Shown: one piece after another, positions 1 to 8,148 of the stretch
Numbering within the stretch: position 1 is the stretch's first letter
Layout of the letters: each line of letters starts with the position of its first letter
Source of the DNA: Alistipes sp.
GTDB taxonomy: Bacteria; Bacteroidota; Bacteroidia; Bacteroidales; Rikenellaceae
Assembly: GCA_017937125.1 (NCBI GenBank)
Contig: JAGBEH010000007.1
Span: 124,001-188,000, forward strand
Direction of reading: 5' to 3'
Length of the DNA stretch: 64,000 nt
Position numbers and translations under genes: made by a program
Notes under the pieces: model-generated
Told to the model about the DNA's origin: nothing
Seen by the model: only the letters and a program-made list of their open reading frames with translations
Databases searched by the model: none

Positions 1-533
1 GCCGAAGCCGTCAGCGCCAGCACGGGAACGTCGGGAATCAGTTTGCGCAGCTCGGCGATGCGCAGATACGACGGACGGAAGTCGTAGCCCCATTGCGAGA
101 TGCAGTGCGCCTCATCGACCGCCAACAGCGAGACGTTCATACGTTGTACGCGCAGGCGGAATACTTCGGTAGCAAGGCGTTCGGGCGCCACATAGAGGAA
201 TTTTACGTCGCCGTAGACGCAGTTGTCGAGCAGGATGTCTATCTGCCGCAGCGATACTCCCGAGTGGACGGCTACGGCCGGAATGCCTTTCGCGCGCAGG
301 CGGTCTACCTGGTCTTTCATCAGCGCGATGAGTGGCGTAACGACTATGCAAAGGCCGTCGCGTGCCATCGTCGGCACTTGGTATGTAAGCGATTTACCGC
401 CGCCGGTCGGCATCAGCGCGAGCGTGTCGCGGCCGTCGAGCACCGAGCGTATTATCCGCTCCTGCATCGGTCTGAACGAGTCGAAACCCCAGTAGCGTTC
501 GAGTATCCCGTGTATGTCGGCGACGGTTTTCAT
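1..533 (-). CDS. recQ: ATP-dependent DNA helicase RecQ (3' part outside window)
   Basis: The N-terminal 177 codons of a RecQ-type superfamily 2 helicase, which unwinds DNA with 3'-5' polarity in recombination and repair. The ATG is at 533 (minus) and the frame runs open to the window edge, so the C-terminal helicase lobe, RQC and HRDC domains are not visible. The reading shows an early FRPMQ-like motif 0, the Walker A motif LMPTGGGKSLTYQVP, motif Ia (VVTPLIALMKDQV), and the DEAH box in LLAVDEAHCISQWGYDFRPSY, all characteristic of RecQ. It is divergently oriented from the pqqD-like gene. The product is certain at family level; which recQ paralogue this is cannot be told, because Bacteroidota often carry more than one. 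Confidence 0.95.
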   Translation of the reverse strand, partial: MKTVADIHGILERYWGFDSFRPMQERIIRSVLDGRDTLALMPTGGGKSLTYQVPTMARDGLCIVVTPLIALMKDQVDRLRAKGIPAVAVHSGVSLRQIDILLDNCVYGDVKFLYVAPERLATEVFRLRVQRMNVSLLAVDEAHCISQWGYDFRPSYLRIAELRKLIPDVPVLALTAS

Positions 534-614
534 ACCGCGAAGATAAGAAAAAACGGTGCTTCGGTAGGACGATGTAAAATATTTTTTGTAATTTTACACG
601 CAAAATTGTCGCTT

Positions 615-884
615 ATGAAGTTCAAAAAGGAGTATAAGGTCCGCGACATAGCCGGAGAGCACGTCGTGATTATGCAGGGAAAACTCGGCAGCGACGTCAC
701 TCGCGTGGTGGCTCTCAATGAGACCTCGCTGTTCCTTTGGGGCAAACTTCAGGGCGAGGAGTTCGATGTCGCGACGGTGAAGAACCTGCTGCTGGAGAAT
801 TACGAGGTCGCCGAGGAGATAGCCGCCGCCGATGCGGAGAATTGGGTGCGTAAACTCGACGAGTGCGGATTATTGACCGAATGA
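615..884 (+). CDS. PqqD family protein
   Basis: An 89-residue cytoplasmic protein with the layout of the PqqD/RRE fold: an N-terminal beta region (KVRDIAGEHVVI...), the central LNETSLFLWGKL segment typical of PqqD-like peptide chaperones, and a C-terminal helical region ending WVRKLDECGLL. PqqD-like proteins bind precursor peptides for modifying enzymes, but no radical-SAM enzyme or precursor peptide is seen next to it, so its client is unknown. The ATG at 615 is preferred over an upstream in-frame start that would run through the intergenic region. Its stop overlaps the start of the next gene (ATGA at 881-884), which indicates translational coupling with the Cys/His-rich protein. Confidence 0.8.
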   Translation: MKFKKEYKVRDIAGEHVVIMQGKLGSDVTRVVALNETSLFLWGKLQGEEFDVATVKNLLLENYEVAEEIAAADAENWVRKLDECGLLTE

Positions 885-1291
885 AAGAGAGAAGGGTAAT
901 ATCGTTTGTCCTGCTGGCCGCCTATATGCTTGCAATGGCGGTCAATGCGTGCGTCGTCCTGACGTGCGACTGTGCGTCGCGCCATCATCGGATGCACGCC
1001 TGTTGTGCCGAGATGTGCGAGGCAACTGCGGGAACGATGAGCCTTACTCAACATTGCGCCTGCACGCACAGCCACGAGAACAGGGCTGCCGATGCCGTCG
1101 TTTCGGATACGGACAGGACTTTCAAGTCGTTGCGCGCCGTCGTGGCGGAGTTGCCGCGAATGTTCGTCTGGAGTGCGGAACCCGACGATGCGGGCTCTGT
1201 CGAAACGGTATTTTACGAACGTCATATCATTTTCATAGAAGCCTGCGATCTTTCCGTGATCGCTCCGCGGGCACCTTCCGTAATGGCATAA
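881..1291 (+). CDS. Small exported Cys/His-rich protein, function unknown
   Basis: A 136-residue protein that begins with a basic n-region and a hydrophobic stretch (residues about 6-23), consistent with a signal peptide or membrane anchor. This is followed by a dense Cys/His segment (residues about 24-65) with eight cysteines and several histidines, including CDC, ACC and HCACTHSH clusters. The composition suggests metal binding or disulfide bonding outside the cytoplasm. I do not recognise a characterised family. The start overlaps the PqqD-like gene by ATGA, and a TonB-dependent receptor and an HMA protein follow on the same strand, so a role in copper or another soft-metal system is inferred from context only. 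A GTG at 863 is a possible longer start but would move it further into the upstream gene. Confidence 0.65.
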   Translation: MKERRVISFVLLAAYMLAMAVNACVVLTCDCASRHHRMHACCAEMCEATAGTMSLTQHCACTHSHENRAADAVVSDTDRTFKSLRAVVAELPRMFVWSAEPDDAGSVETVFYERHIIFIEACDLSVIAPRAPSVMA

Positions 1292-1355
1292 TTTATTATT
1301 CGATGTCGGGATTTAAGGCTCGGCACGTGTGTGATTATGCTTAATACGGAATACT

Positions 1356-3710
1356 ATGAAAAAATCTGTTATATCGATCATATTATCTATATTCGCCGTC
1401 GTAACCGTTGCGGCACAAGACCTTACGGGCGTCGTTCGCGATGCTGCGGGCAATCCGATGACGGGCGCTGCGGTATATTGGGCCGATACGAACGTCGGTG
1501 CGAGTACGAACCTCGAAGGGGCGTTCCGTCTTCATCGCGTCAAGGGATACGATAAGCTCGTGGCCACGTTTCTCGGCTATCAGAACGATACCCTGACGGT
1601 CGCATCGTCGGCGCAGCGCGTGGAATTTACCCTGCGCGAGGGCGTCGAGCTCGAAAGTGTGGTAGTCGAGGGCTCGCTCGGCGGCAACTATGTCAAGCAG
1701 GACGGACTGCTCAAGAGCGAGATGATTTCGTTCGCGGGCCTCTGTAAAATGGCCTGCTGCAATCTTGCCGAGAGTTTCGAAAACTCGGCTTCTGTAACCG
1801 TCGGTTACAGCGATGCCATTTCGGGTGCACGGCAGATAAAGATGCTCGGTCTGGCGGGCACCTATACTCAAATTCTCGATGAAAACAGGCCTGTTATGCG
1901 CGGTCTGAGCTCGCCTTACGGCTTGAGCTATACCCCCGGGATGTGGCTCAACTCGATACAGGTGTCTAAGGGCATATCGTCCGTCACGGCGGGGCACGAG
2001 GCGCTTACGGGGCAGATAAACCTCGAACACCGCAAGCCTACGGACGACGAGCGGCTCTTTCTCAACCTCTATTTCGACAGCGAGCTGCGACCCGAAATCA
2101 ACCTCTCGACGGCGCTGCCAGTTACGAAAGACAAACGACTCTCTACCGTTATCCTCGCGCACGGTTCGATGGACACCAAAAGCCACGATATGAACAAGGA
2201 CGGTTTTCGCGATACGCCTCTGTCGAACCAGATAAATGTCGCCAATCGCTGGCTGTGGCAGGCCGAGAACGGGATGCAGGTGCGATGGGGTGCCAAGTAT
2301 ACTCGCGACGGCCGTCTCGGCGGTATGATGGGCTACAAACGCTCGATGCACGACGATATGGTGAAATCGGTCGCGGAGACGGGGACGTTCAGGTATTACG
2401 GGTCGTCCATTCTCAACCAGAATGCCAATGCCTATTTCAAGCTCGGCACGCCCGTCGGCCCCGCAGTGTTCGATACCGAGAAGAACGACGAACTGCGTTC
2501 GAACATAGCGTTCGTCGCCGACTACAACTACTATGACGAGGATGCCTATTTCGGTCTTAACGATTACAGGGCGCGCGAGCACTCGGTGTTGGCCAATCTG
2601 ATGTACAACCATTACTTCACGCCGCGCCATACGCTTATCGTCGGACTTGCGGGAACTGTCGATATTTACGATGAAGATCTGTCGAACGGCGTCTCGAAAA
2701 ACACCTATCTGTTCGACCGCACGGAGGCCGAGATAGGCGCTTATGCCGAATATACCTACGCTCTCAAGGACAAGTTCTCGGCGGTAGTGGGCATCCGCGG
2801 CGATTACAATACCTTTTTCCGCAAGGGTTATTTCACCCCGCGCGGACATATCAAGTGGAACATCACGCCGATTACCATTTTGCGCCTTTCGGCGGGTATG
2901 GGCTATCGTTCGACGAACGTCATCGCGGACAATATAGGTATTCTCGCTACGGGGCGTACGATTGTTTTCGATGGGCAGACCGATATTCCGAAGTACGATT
3001 TGTCGCGCAAGTTCGACCGTATGGAGGCTGCGGCGACATTCGGCGGCAGCCTGTCGCAGACGTTCACGTTAGTGAAGCGTCAGGATGCCACGCTCTCGTT
3101 CGACTATTTCCGCACGCAGTTCCTTAATCGCGTGATAGCCGATCAGGAGTGGAACCCCGCCTTCGTCAATATCTATGCGACGGACGGACGGTCGTTTACG
3201 GACAATTACCAAGTGGATTTCACGTGGACGCCGATCGAGCGGTTCGACATCTTCGCGACGTTCCGCTATACCAATGCGAAACAGACCGTCGATCGACCCG
3301 ACGGATCGCGTGCGCTCGTCGAGTCGCCTTTGGTGAGCCGCTATAAAACGCTGCTCAACCTGCAATACGCCACCAAGTTCCGCCGCTGGGTCTTCGACGT
3401 TACGGCGCAGTACAACGGCAAGAGCCGCCTGCCGTCGCTCGACGGGAATATCGACGACAAGCGTTTCTCGCCCGCATATCCTATGCTCTTCGCGCAGGTA
3501 AGCTTCAAGATAAAGCATTGGGACATCTATGTCGGCTGCGAGAATATCCTCGATTACCGCCAGAAAAATCCCATACTGGCGGGAGACGACTATACGAAGT
3601 TCGTAAACGGCGTATCCGACCCGTTCGCTGCGGGTTTCAACTCGTCGGTGGTATGGGGACCTCTTATGGGGCGTAAATTCTATATAGGTTTGAGATTCAA
3701 CTTGTACTAA
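1356..3710 (+). CDS. TonB-dependent receptor, likely metal-related
   Basis: A 784-residue outer-membrane receptor. After a signal peptide ending in AAQ comes a carboxypeptidase-regulatory-like beta domain (residues about 22-100, DLTGVVRDAAGNPMTGA), then a plug domain, then the 22-stranded barrel ending in an aromatic-rich terminal strand (FYIGLRFNLY). The plug holds an unusual cysteine cluster, C130, C134 and C135 (LCKMACCNLAESF), beside the ISGARQIKMLGL segment. It lacks the SusC features of the much larger receptor at 24292 and has no SusD partner. The next gene encodes a secreted HMA-domain protein 24 bases downstream, so uptake of a metal or metal chelate, with the cysteines as candidate ligands, is inferred. 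The substrate is not proven. Confidence 0.85.
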   Translation: MKKSVISIILSIFAVVTVAAQDLTGVVRDAAGNPMTGAAVYWADTNVGASTNLEGAFRLHRVKGYDKLVATFLGYQNDTLTVASSAQRVEFTLREGVELESVVVEGSLGGNYVKQDGLLKSEMISFAGLCKMACCNLAESFENSASVTVGYSDAISGARQIKMLGLAGTYTQILDENRPVMRGLSSPYGLSYTPGMWLNSIQVSKGISSVTAGHEALTGQINLEHRKPTDDERLFLNLYFDSELRPEINLSTALPVTKDKRLSTVILAHGSMDTKSHDMNKDGFRDTPLSNQINVANRWLWQAENGMQVRWGAKYTRDGRLGGMMGYKRSMHDDMVKSVAETGTFRYYGSSILNQNANAYFKLGTPVGPAVFDTEKNDELRSNIAFVADYNYYDEDAYFGLNDYRAREHSVLANLMYNHYFTPRHTLIVGLAGTVDIYDEDLSNGVSKNTYLFDRTEAEIGAYAEYTYALKDKFSAVVGIRGDYNTFFRKGYFTPRGHIKWNITPITILRLSAGMGYRSTNVIADNIGILATGRTIVFDGQTDIPKYDLSRKFDRMEAAATFGGSLSQTFTLVKRQDATLSFDYFRTQFLNRVIADQEWNPAFVNIYATDGRSFTDNYQVDFTWTPIERFDIFATFRYTNAKQTVDRPDGSRALVESPLVSRYKTLLNLQYATKFRRWVFDVTAQYNGKSRLPSLDGNIDDKRFSPAYPMLFAQVSFKIKHWDIYVGCENILDYRQKNPILAGDDYTKFVNGVSDPFAAGFNSSVVWGPLMGRKFYIGLRFNLY

Positions 3711-3734
3711 ATATTATATTAAAATCCGATAATT

Positions 3735-4037
3735 ATGAAAAAGTTCGTTATCGTTTGCCTTACGGCAATCATCTGCGTCGGCGTATGCTCGGCTCAGAAC
3801 AAGGCCAAAGCCGAGAAAAAGGTCGTTACTACGGTATTCTGCACCGACATCGACTGCGAGCATTGCGCCAAGAAGATTATGAATACCATTCCTTTCGAGA
3901 AGGGTATCAAGGATGTGAAGGTCGATGTCCCGACGAAGAAAGTGACGGTCGTTTACGACGCGTCGAAGAACTCGGACGAGGCTCTTGTCGAGGCCTTCTC
4001 GAAAATCAAGGTTAAGGCCGAAAAGGAGAAGAAATAG
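3735..4037 (+). CDS. Secreted heavy-metal-associated (HMA) domain protein
   Basis: A 100-residue protein with a signal peptide (about residues 1-20, ending CSAQ) and one ferredoxin-like HMA domain. The metal-binding pair is C41 and C44 in DIDCEHCAKKI; the domain then follows the family pattern (GIKDVKVDVPTKKVTVVYD...). HMA proteins of this size are metallochaperones for copper, mercury or similar soft ions; the signal peptide places this one in the periplasm. It lies 24 bases after the TonB-dependent receptor and probably shares its transcript, handing over or accepting metal from the receptor by inference. The C-terminus is lysine-rich. Confidence 0.88.
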   Translation: MKKFVIVCLTAIICVGVCSAQNKAKAEKKVVTTVFCTDIDCEHCAKKIMNTIPFEKGIKDVKVDVPTKKVTVVYDASKNSDEALVEAFSKIKVKAEKEKK

Positions 4038-4054
4038 TTATCCTGCTATATGAT

Positions 4055-4088
4055 ACATAGGCCGACCATCGAAATGGTCGGCCTATGT
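4055..4088. terminator. Bidirectional terminator between convergent genes
   Basis: A perfect 15-bp inverted repeat (arms 4055-4069 and 4074-4088) closed by a CGAA tetraloop lies between the convergent HMA and GH2 genes. T-tracts are weak on both sides, so termination may be shared by both directions. Confidence 0.75.
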
Positions 4089-4105
4089 GTTTATAATCGG
4101 AGACG

Positions 4106-6526
4106 CTATTTTACCTCTATTTGCAACGTACAGGGTTTCACCCCTTTGGCCGTTGCCGTTACCGTCATAGTGCCGCGGTGTCCGTCGCTTTCGACAATGG
4201 CCGTCAGCAGCCCGCCGAACAGATGCATATGCGGTTCGTGGAAAAGTTCGAGCGATGTCGGATCGCCGTTGGCCATAGCGCGGAAGCGTCCTGCGCCCGT
4301 AACCGTTATGTTCACCGAACGTGTGTCGGTCGGCACCGGATTTCCGTCCTTGTCCACGACACTTACCGTTATGTATGCCAGATCTTTGCCGTCGGCATTT
4401 ATCACTTTGCGGTCGGCCGACAGTCTCAACGAATGCGCCTTGCCTGCCGTGCGGACAGTGCGTTCCGCCGCCTGCCGCCCGTCGGCATCGTATGCTACGA
4501 CACGCAGTTCGCCCGCTTCATAGCGCACGTCGTTCCACATCAGGCGATAGCGGTGCATCGTCGTCGAGTCGCACTTCTCGCGGCGTCCGAGACTGCGGCC
4601 GTTGAGGAAAAGCTCGGCCGACGGGTACGACGTGTAGACATATACGGGCGTTATTTCGCCCTCGCGGCCGTGCCAGTTCCAGTGGGGAAGTATGTGCAGT
4701 GTCGGCGAGGAGGTGTTCCAGACGCTGCGATAGAGCCAGTAGCGGTCTTTGGGCAGCGACGCCAAGTCTATTATGCCGAACATCGAACTGTGGTTGGGCC
4801 ACGCATCGGTATGATAGGGCGTCGGTTCGCCCAAATAGTCGAAGCCCGTCCAGACGAACTGCCCGAGTACGTACGGCAGGTCTTCGCAGGCTGCGAAATC
4901 GTCGTCGGGCAGGTTCGACCACGAGCAGCACTCCGTGTCGTATCCCGACGACTGGTGATCGTCGTGCAACTTGTTGGCGGCGCGTTCTACGGGAAAATGA
5001 TACACTCCGCGCGAACTGACCGTCGAGGCTGTCTCCGAGCCGAGAATTACGTTCTGCGGCAGACGGTCGTACGCTTCGCCGTAGCGGTGCACTCGGTAGT
5101 TCAGCCCCGGAATGTCGAACGTCGCGGCGAAGCCGTTCGCAAGCACGTCGTCCACCTGATCCATCCCGCACGTCACGGGACGCGTCGGGTCTTCGCGATG
5201 GCATATCGCCTGCATTCTCGCCGCCAATTTATAACCTTCGGCATCGCACTGCGTCGGCACCTCGTTTCCTACCGACCACATCACTACCGAGGGGTTGTTG
5301 CGGTAGTGATGCACCATATTTACCATATCGCGCTCCGCCCACTCGCCGAAATAGCGGTGGTAGCCGTTCTTGCACTTGGCTATGTCCCACTCGTCGAACG
5401 GCTCTATCATCATCATAAATCCCTGCTCGTCGCACAACTCCACCAACTCTTCGGCGGGCATATTGTGCGAGGTGCGTATGGCGTTGCAGCCCATATCCCT
5501 GAGCAGCGTCAGCTGACGGCGCAGCGCCGCCTCGTTCACCGCCGCACCCAACGGTCCCGAATCGTGGTGCAGACAGACGCCCTTGAACTGTATGCGCTCG
5601 CCGTTGAGGAAGAATCCCTTGTCGGCACGTACCTCTATCGAACGGATGCCGAAGCGTGTCGAGTGTCTGTCTACCTCGACGCCTGCCGCGCGCACCGTCG
5701 ATTCCGCCGTGTAGAGCGCGGGTGTCTCGGGCGACCACAGCTCGGGCTTATCGACCGTAATATGCTGTTCGAACGGACGTCCCTGCATCGATCGCCGCCT
5801 GTCCGTCTTCGCCGCTACGGTTTCGCCCGCCGCATTGCGTATCTTAGTCTCTATCTCCAACTCGCTGCCGTGCGCGGCGCCGTCTATGGTCGTGCGTATC
5901 GTTACCGACGCATAGTCGCGGCCGACGTACGGCGTGGTTATCTGCACGCCCCATATGGGTACGTGTATGGGCGCGAGGGTCAGCAGCCGCACCTTGCGGT
6001 ACAGCCCCGCTCCGGGGTACCAGCGCGACGATTGCGGCAGGTTCTCCAACAGTACGACCAGCTCGTTGTCGCCTTTGTGCAGCGCATCCGTTATTTCGCA
6101 GCTGAAGGAGTTGTACCCGTAGGGCCAAAAGCATACCTCACGGCCATTGACGCATATTCGGGCTTCGCTCATAGCCCCGTCGAACAGCAGTATGAAACGG
6201 CGGTTGTCGGTCGTATCTACGGCGAGCGTTCTGCGGTAAGCACCTTTCCCGACGTAGGGCAGTCCGCCCGTGCGTCCCGTTTTGACCGACGTGGCCGTTT
6301 CGCCGTTCTGTACGACCGCAACGTTTTGCAGGTCGTGGTCGCGCGAAAAGGGACCCGTAATCGCCCAGTCGTGGGGTATCTCCACCCGCTGCCAGCCGTC
6401 GCTGCGCTCCGTATCGTGGTCTTTGCGGAATTCCCACTCGGTCAGCACCTTTTCGCTGCGCATATTCTGTGCTGCGAGCGCAAAAGCGGTGCTTACGGCC
6501 AATACCGTGATTATAAGTCGTTTCAT
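4106..6526 (-). CDS. Glycoside hydrolase family 2, beta-galactosidase-like
   Basis: An 806-residue exported enzyme (signal peptide about 1-19, ending ALAAQ). The order is a GH2 sugar-binding jelly roll (30-190), an immunoglobulin-like domain (195-300), a TIM barrel (about 305-610), then DUF4982-like and GH2 C5-like C-terminal Ig domains (620-806). The catalytic acid/base is E422 in VGNEVP and the likely nucleophile is E498 in GSETAS. This architecture is common among exo-acting beta-galactosidases of Bacteroidota PULs; beta-glucuronidase or another GH2 specificity cannot be excluded. It is the last gene of the minus-strand PUL operon, nine bases after the DUF4832 gene, and ends at a hairpin. 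Confidence 0.9.
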   Translation of the reverse strand: MKRLIITVLAVSTAFALAAQNMRSEKVLTEWEFRKDHDTERSDGWQRVEIPHDWAITGPFSRDHDLQNVAVVQNGETATSVKTGRTGGLPYVGKGAYRRTLAVDTTDNRRFILLFDGAMSEARICVNGREVCFWPYGYNSFSCEITDALHKGDNELVVLLENLPQSSRWYPGAGLYRKVRLLTLAPIHVPIWGVQITTPYVGRDYASVTIRTTIDGAAHGSELEIETKIRNAAGETVAAKTDRRRSMQGRPFEQHITVDKPELWSPETPALYTAESTVRAAGVEVDRHSTRFGIRSIEVRADKGFFLNGERIQFKGVCLHHDSGPLGAAVNEAALRRQLTLLRDMGCNAIRTSHNMPAEELVELCDEQGFMMMIEPFDEWDIAKCKNGYHRYFGEWAERDMVNMVHHYRNNPSVVMWSVGNEVPTQCDAEGYKLAARMQAICHREDPTRPVTCGMDQVDDVLANGFAATFDIPGLNYRVHRYGEAYDRLPQNVILGSETASTVSSRGVYHFPVERAANKLHDDHQSSGYDTECCSWSNLPDDDFAACEDLPYVLGQFVWTGFDYLGEPTPYHTDAWPNHSSMFGIIDLASLPKDRYWLYRSVWNTSSPTLHILPHWNWHGREGEITPVYVYTSYPSAELFLNGRSLGRREKCDSTTMHRYRLMWNDVRYEAGELRVVAYDADGRQAAERTVRTAGKAHSLRLSADRKVINADGKDLAYITVSVVDKDGNPVPTDTRSVNITVTGAGRFRAMANGDPTSLELFHEPHMHLFGGLLTAIVESDGHRGTMTVTATAKGVKPCTLQIEVK

Positions 6527-6535
6527 ACGTGTTTA

Positions 6536-8146
6536 TCAGATAACTTCCACATCGCAGAGCTCCACCCAGCCGTCAGCCGTAACGTTGTTTTTGGCTGCGA
6601 TGCGTATCCCTATGGCATTCTCTTTCTCGGTGTCCACTATTCCGACCGCCCATTTGTAGTTGCCCGCAGCCGCCGTGCCCACGTTGAAGTCGAACACATA
6701 GCGTACGGGGGCGCCTTTATGCCAGTCGCAGGGACGCGCCTGCTCGTCGAACCATAGCTTTACGGGCTCTTTGGTCTCGGGGTCGAGCAGGGCGAACGCG
6801 ACCTTGTATTTGCCGTGATACTGCGGAATGTTGGTCGGACAGTACGAGTATCCGAGATTTATCCAGCGGTGGGCTATTTCGGCCTGCTTGCCCGCATATA
6901 TCTTATCGGGCAGGGTGAGACGGTCGGGATAGAGACGGTAGCAACCCTCGCGTATGAATTTCAGGACATACGGATATGCTTCGTTGAACCACGACCACGT
7001 TTCGCCTACGGTTACGTTGCTGTTGTAGCGGAAATCCATAGTATTGACGCACGAACCTACGGCATCCTCGTATTCTCCTCTGCGCACGTCGGCCCAATCC
7101 GAGTACCCGTCGCCCTGTATCGCCGACAGACTGTGCGAGGCTCTCACCCAGCCGCCTTCCGATGCTATGGGGCACACATATCGGTCCCTGAGCAGCAGGC
7201 TCTTCTCCCACGTCGAGAAGTAGGTGCGCATACCGAATGCCGCGCTTTGGAGCGAGAACCCTTTATCTACGGCTTTCTGAATGAGACGCTCCGAGTCGGG
7301 GTCGTATTTGCTGCCGTCCCATTGCGTCACGGCGCCTATCCAGCGGTGAACCTGACAGGCTATAGGCACGTTCTTGAACTTCTCTGCCCACAGCGACGTT
7401 ATCCAGTCGAATACCGCCTCGCGCGGCGAGGCATCGCCCGTCGAGTATATGCAGCTGTGGTATTCGCCCCATTTGCCTATGCCGAAACCGCCGATGAAAG
7501 CCGTGATGTCCGAATTGTCGAACTTGCGGGCGAAGGCGTCTATGAACTCGGCGTAGCAGCTCTGGAATGCGGGGTCGTCGGGGTAGGGCGTCCATACCTG
7601 CGTAGAAGCTCCCGTCGTCGAGTGGTATACCGAGCGACCCTCGGCCTCGATCTGCTCGCGGACGTATTCGGGGACTATGTTGTAGTGGAAATCGCGGCTG
7701 TCGGCCGTGAAGTTGAACACGAGCTTCAGGTTGCGCTCACGCGCGCCGTCCATAAGCATTTTCAGGCGCCGTGCCTGCTTCGTATCGACCCCTTCGTCCC
7801 AAATATAGACTCCGCGCTCGGGGTTGGCGTCCGACCAGCGTATGCGTATCAGCAGCATAGACGCATAGTCCGATACGTTCACATACCCTTCGGGCACTGC
7901 CGAGCAGGGCAGACGGTCGTACTGCTCCCAATAATCGTCGGCAAGTCCGTCTCCCAGACCCGCGTAGAGCACCCAGCCCGAGAACGGGTTGCGGTACATC
8001 GTTTCGCGGTCGGGAATTACCGTAACCTCGACCCCATTGACCGTTTCGTTTTTCTTCTCCGTATTCTCTTCTTTGCCGCAGCCCGCGAACCCGCCTGCCG
8101 CGATGATTGCGGCAATGCCTGCCGCGAAAAATATTCTTCCGTTCAT
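6536..8146 (-). CDS. DUF4832 lipoprotein, putative TIM-barrel glycosidase (copy 3)
   Basis: A 536-residue lipoprotein (lipobox GFAGC near residue 23). The pattern NPFSGWVLY, RWSDANPERGVYIWDE and a C-terminal beta region (residues about 420-536) match DUF4874/DUF4832 proteins. Like the two paralogues at 27432 and 29109, it has a glutamate in GKWGE (E228) and another in SEGGW (E330), 102 residues apart, which resembles the acid/base and nucleophile of clan GH-A enzymes. No activity is known to me for this family. It diverges most from the other two copies and sits between GH3 and GH2 with 2- and 9-base gaps, clearly within the operon. Surface exposure is likely but not proven. Confidence 0.8.
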   Translation of the reverse strand: MNGRIFFAAGIAAIIAAGGFAGCGKEENTEKKNETVNGVEVTVIPDRETMYRNPFSGWVLYAGLGDGLADDYWEQYDRLPCSAVPEGYVNVSDYASMLLIRIRWSDANPERGVYIWDEGVDTKQARRLKMLMDGARERNLKLVFNFTADSRDFHYNIVPEYVREQIEAEGRSVYHSTTGASTQVWTPYPDDPAFQSCYAEFIDAFARKFDNSDITAFIGGFGIGKWGEYHSCIYSTGDASPREAVFDWITSLWAEKFKNVPIACQVHRWIGAVTQWDGSKYDPDSERLIQKAVDKGFSLQSAAFGMRTYFSTWEKSLLLRDRYVCPIASEGGWVRASHSLSAIQGDGYSDWADVRRGEYEDAVGSCVNTMDFRYNSNVTVGETWSWFNEAYPYVLKFIREGCYRLYPDRLTLPDKIYAGKQAEIAHRWINLGYSYCPTNIPQYHGKYKVAFALLDPETKEPVKLWFDEQARPCDWHKGAPVRYVFDFNVGTAAAGNYKWAVGIVDTEKENAIGIRIAAKNNVTADGWVELCDVEVI

Positions 8147-8148
8147 AA

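Noticed and set aside
93..614. Long N-terminal extension of the PqqD-like protein
   Set aside because: The region is coding on the other strand for RecQ; the PqqD-like similarity starts exactly at the ATG at 615.
4121..6757. A very long open frame on the plus strand opposite the GH2 gene
   Set aside because: It is an antisense shadow created by GC-rich codon usage; its translation is Arg/Val/Tyr-rich without family pattern, while the minus strand encodes a clear GH2 with catalytic motifs.
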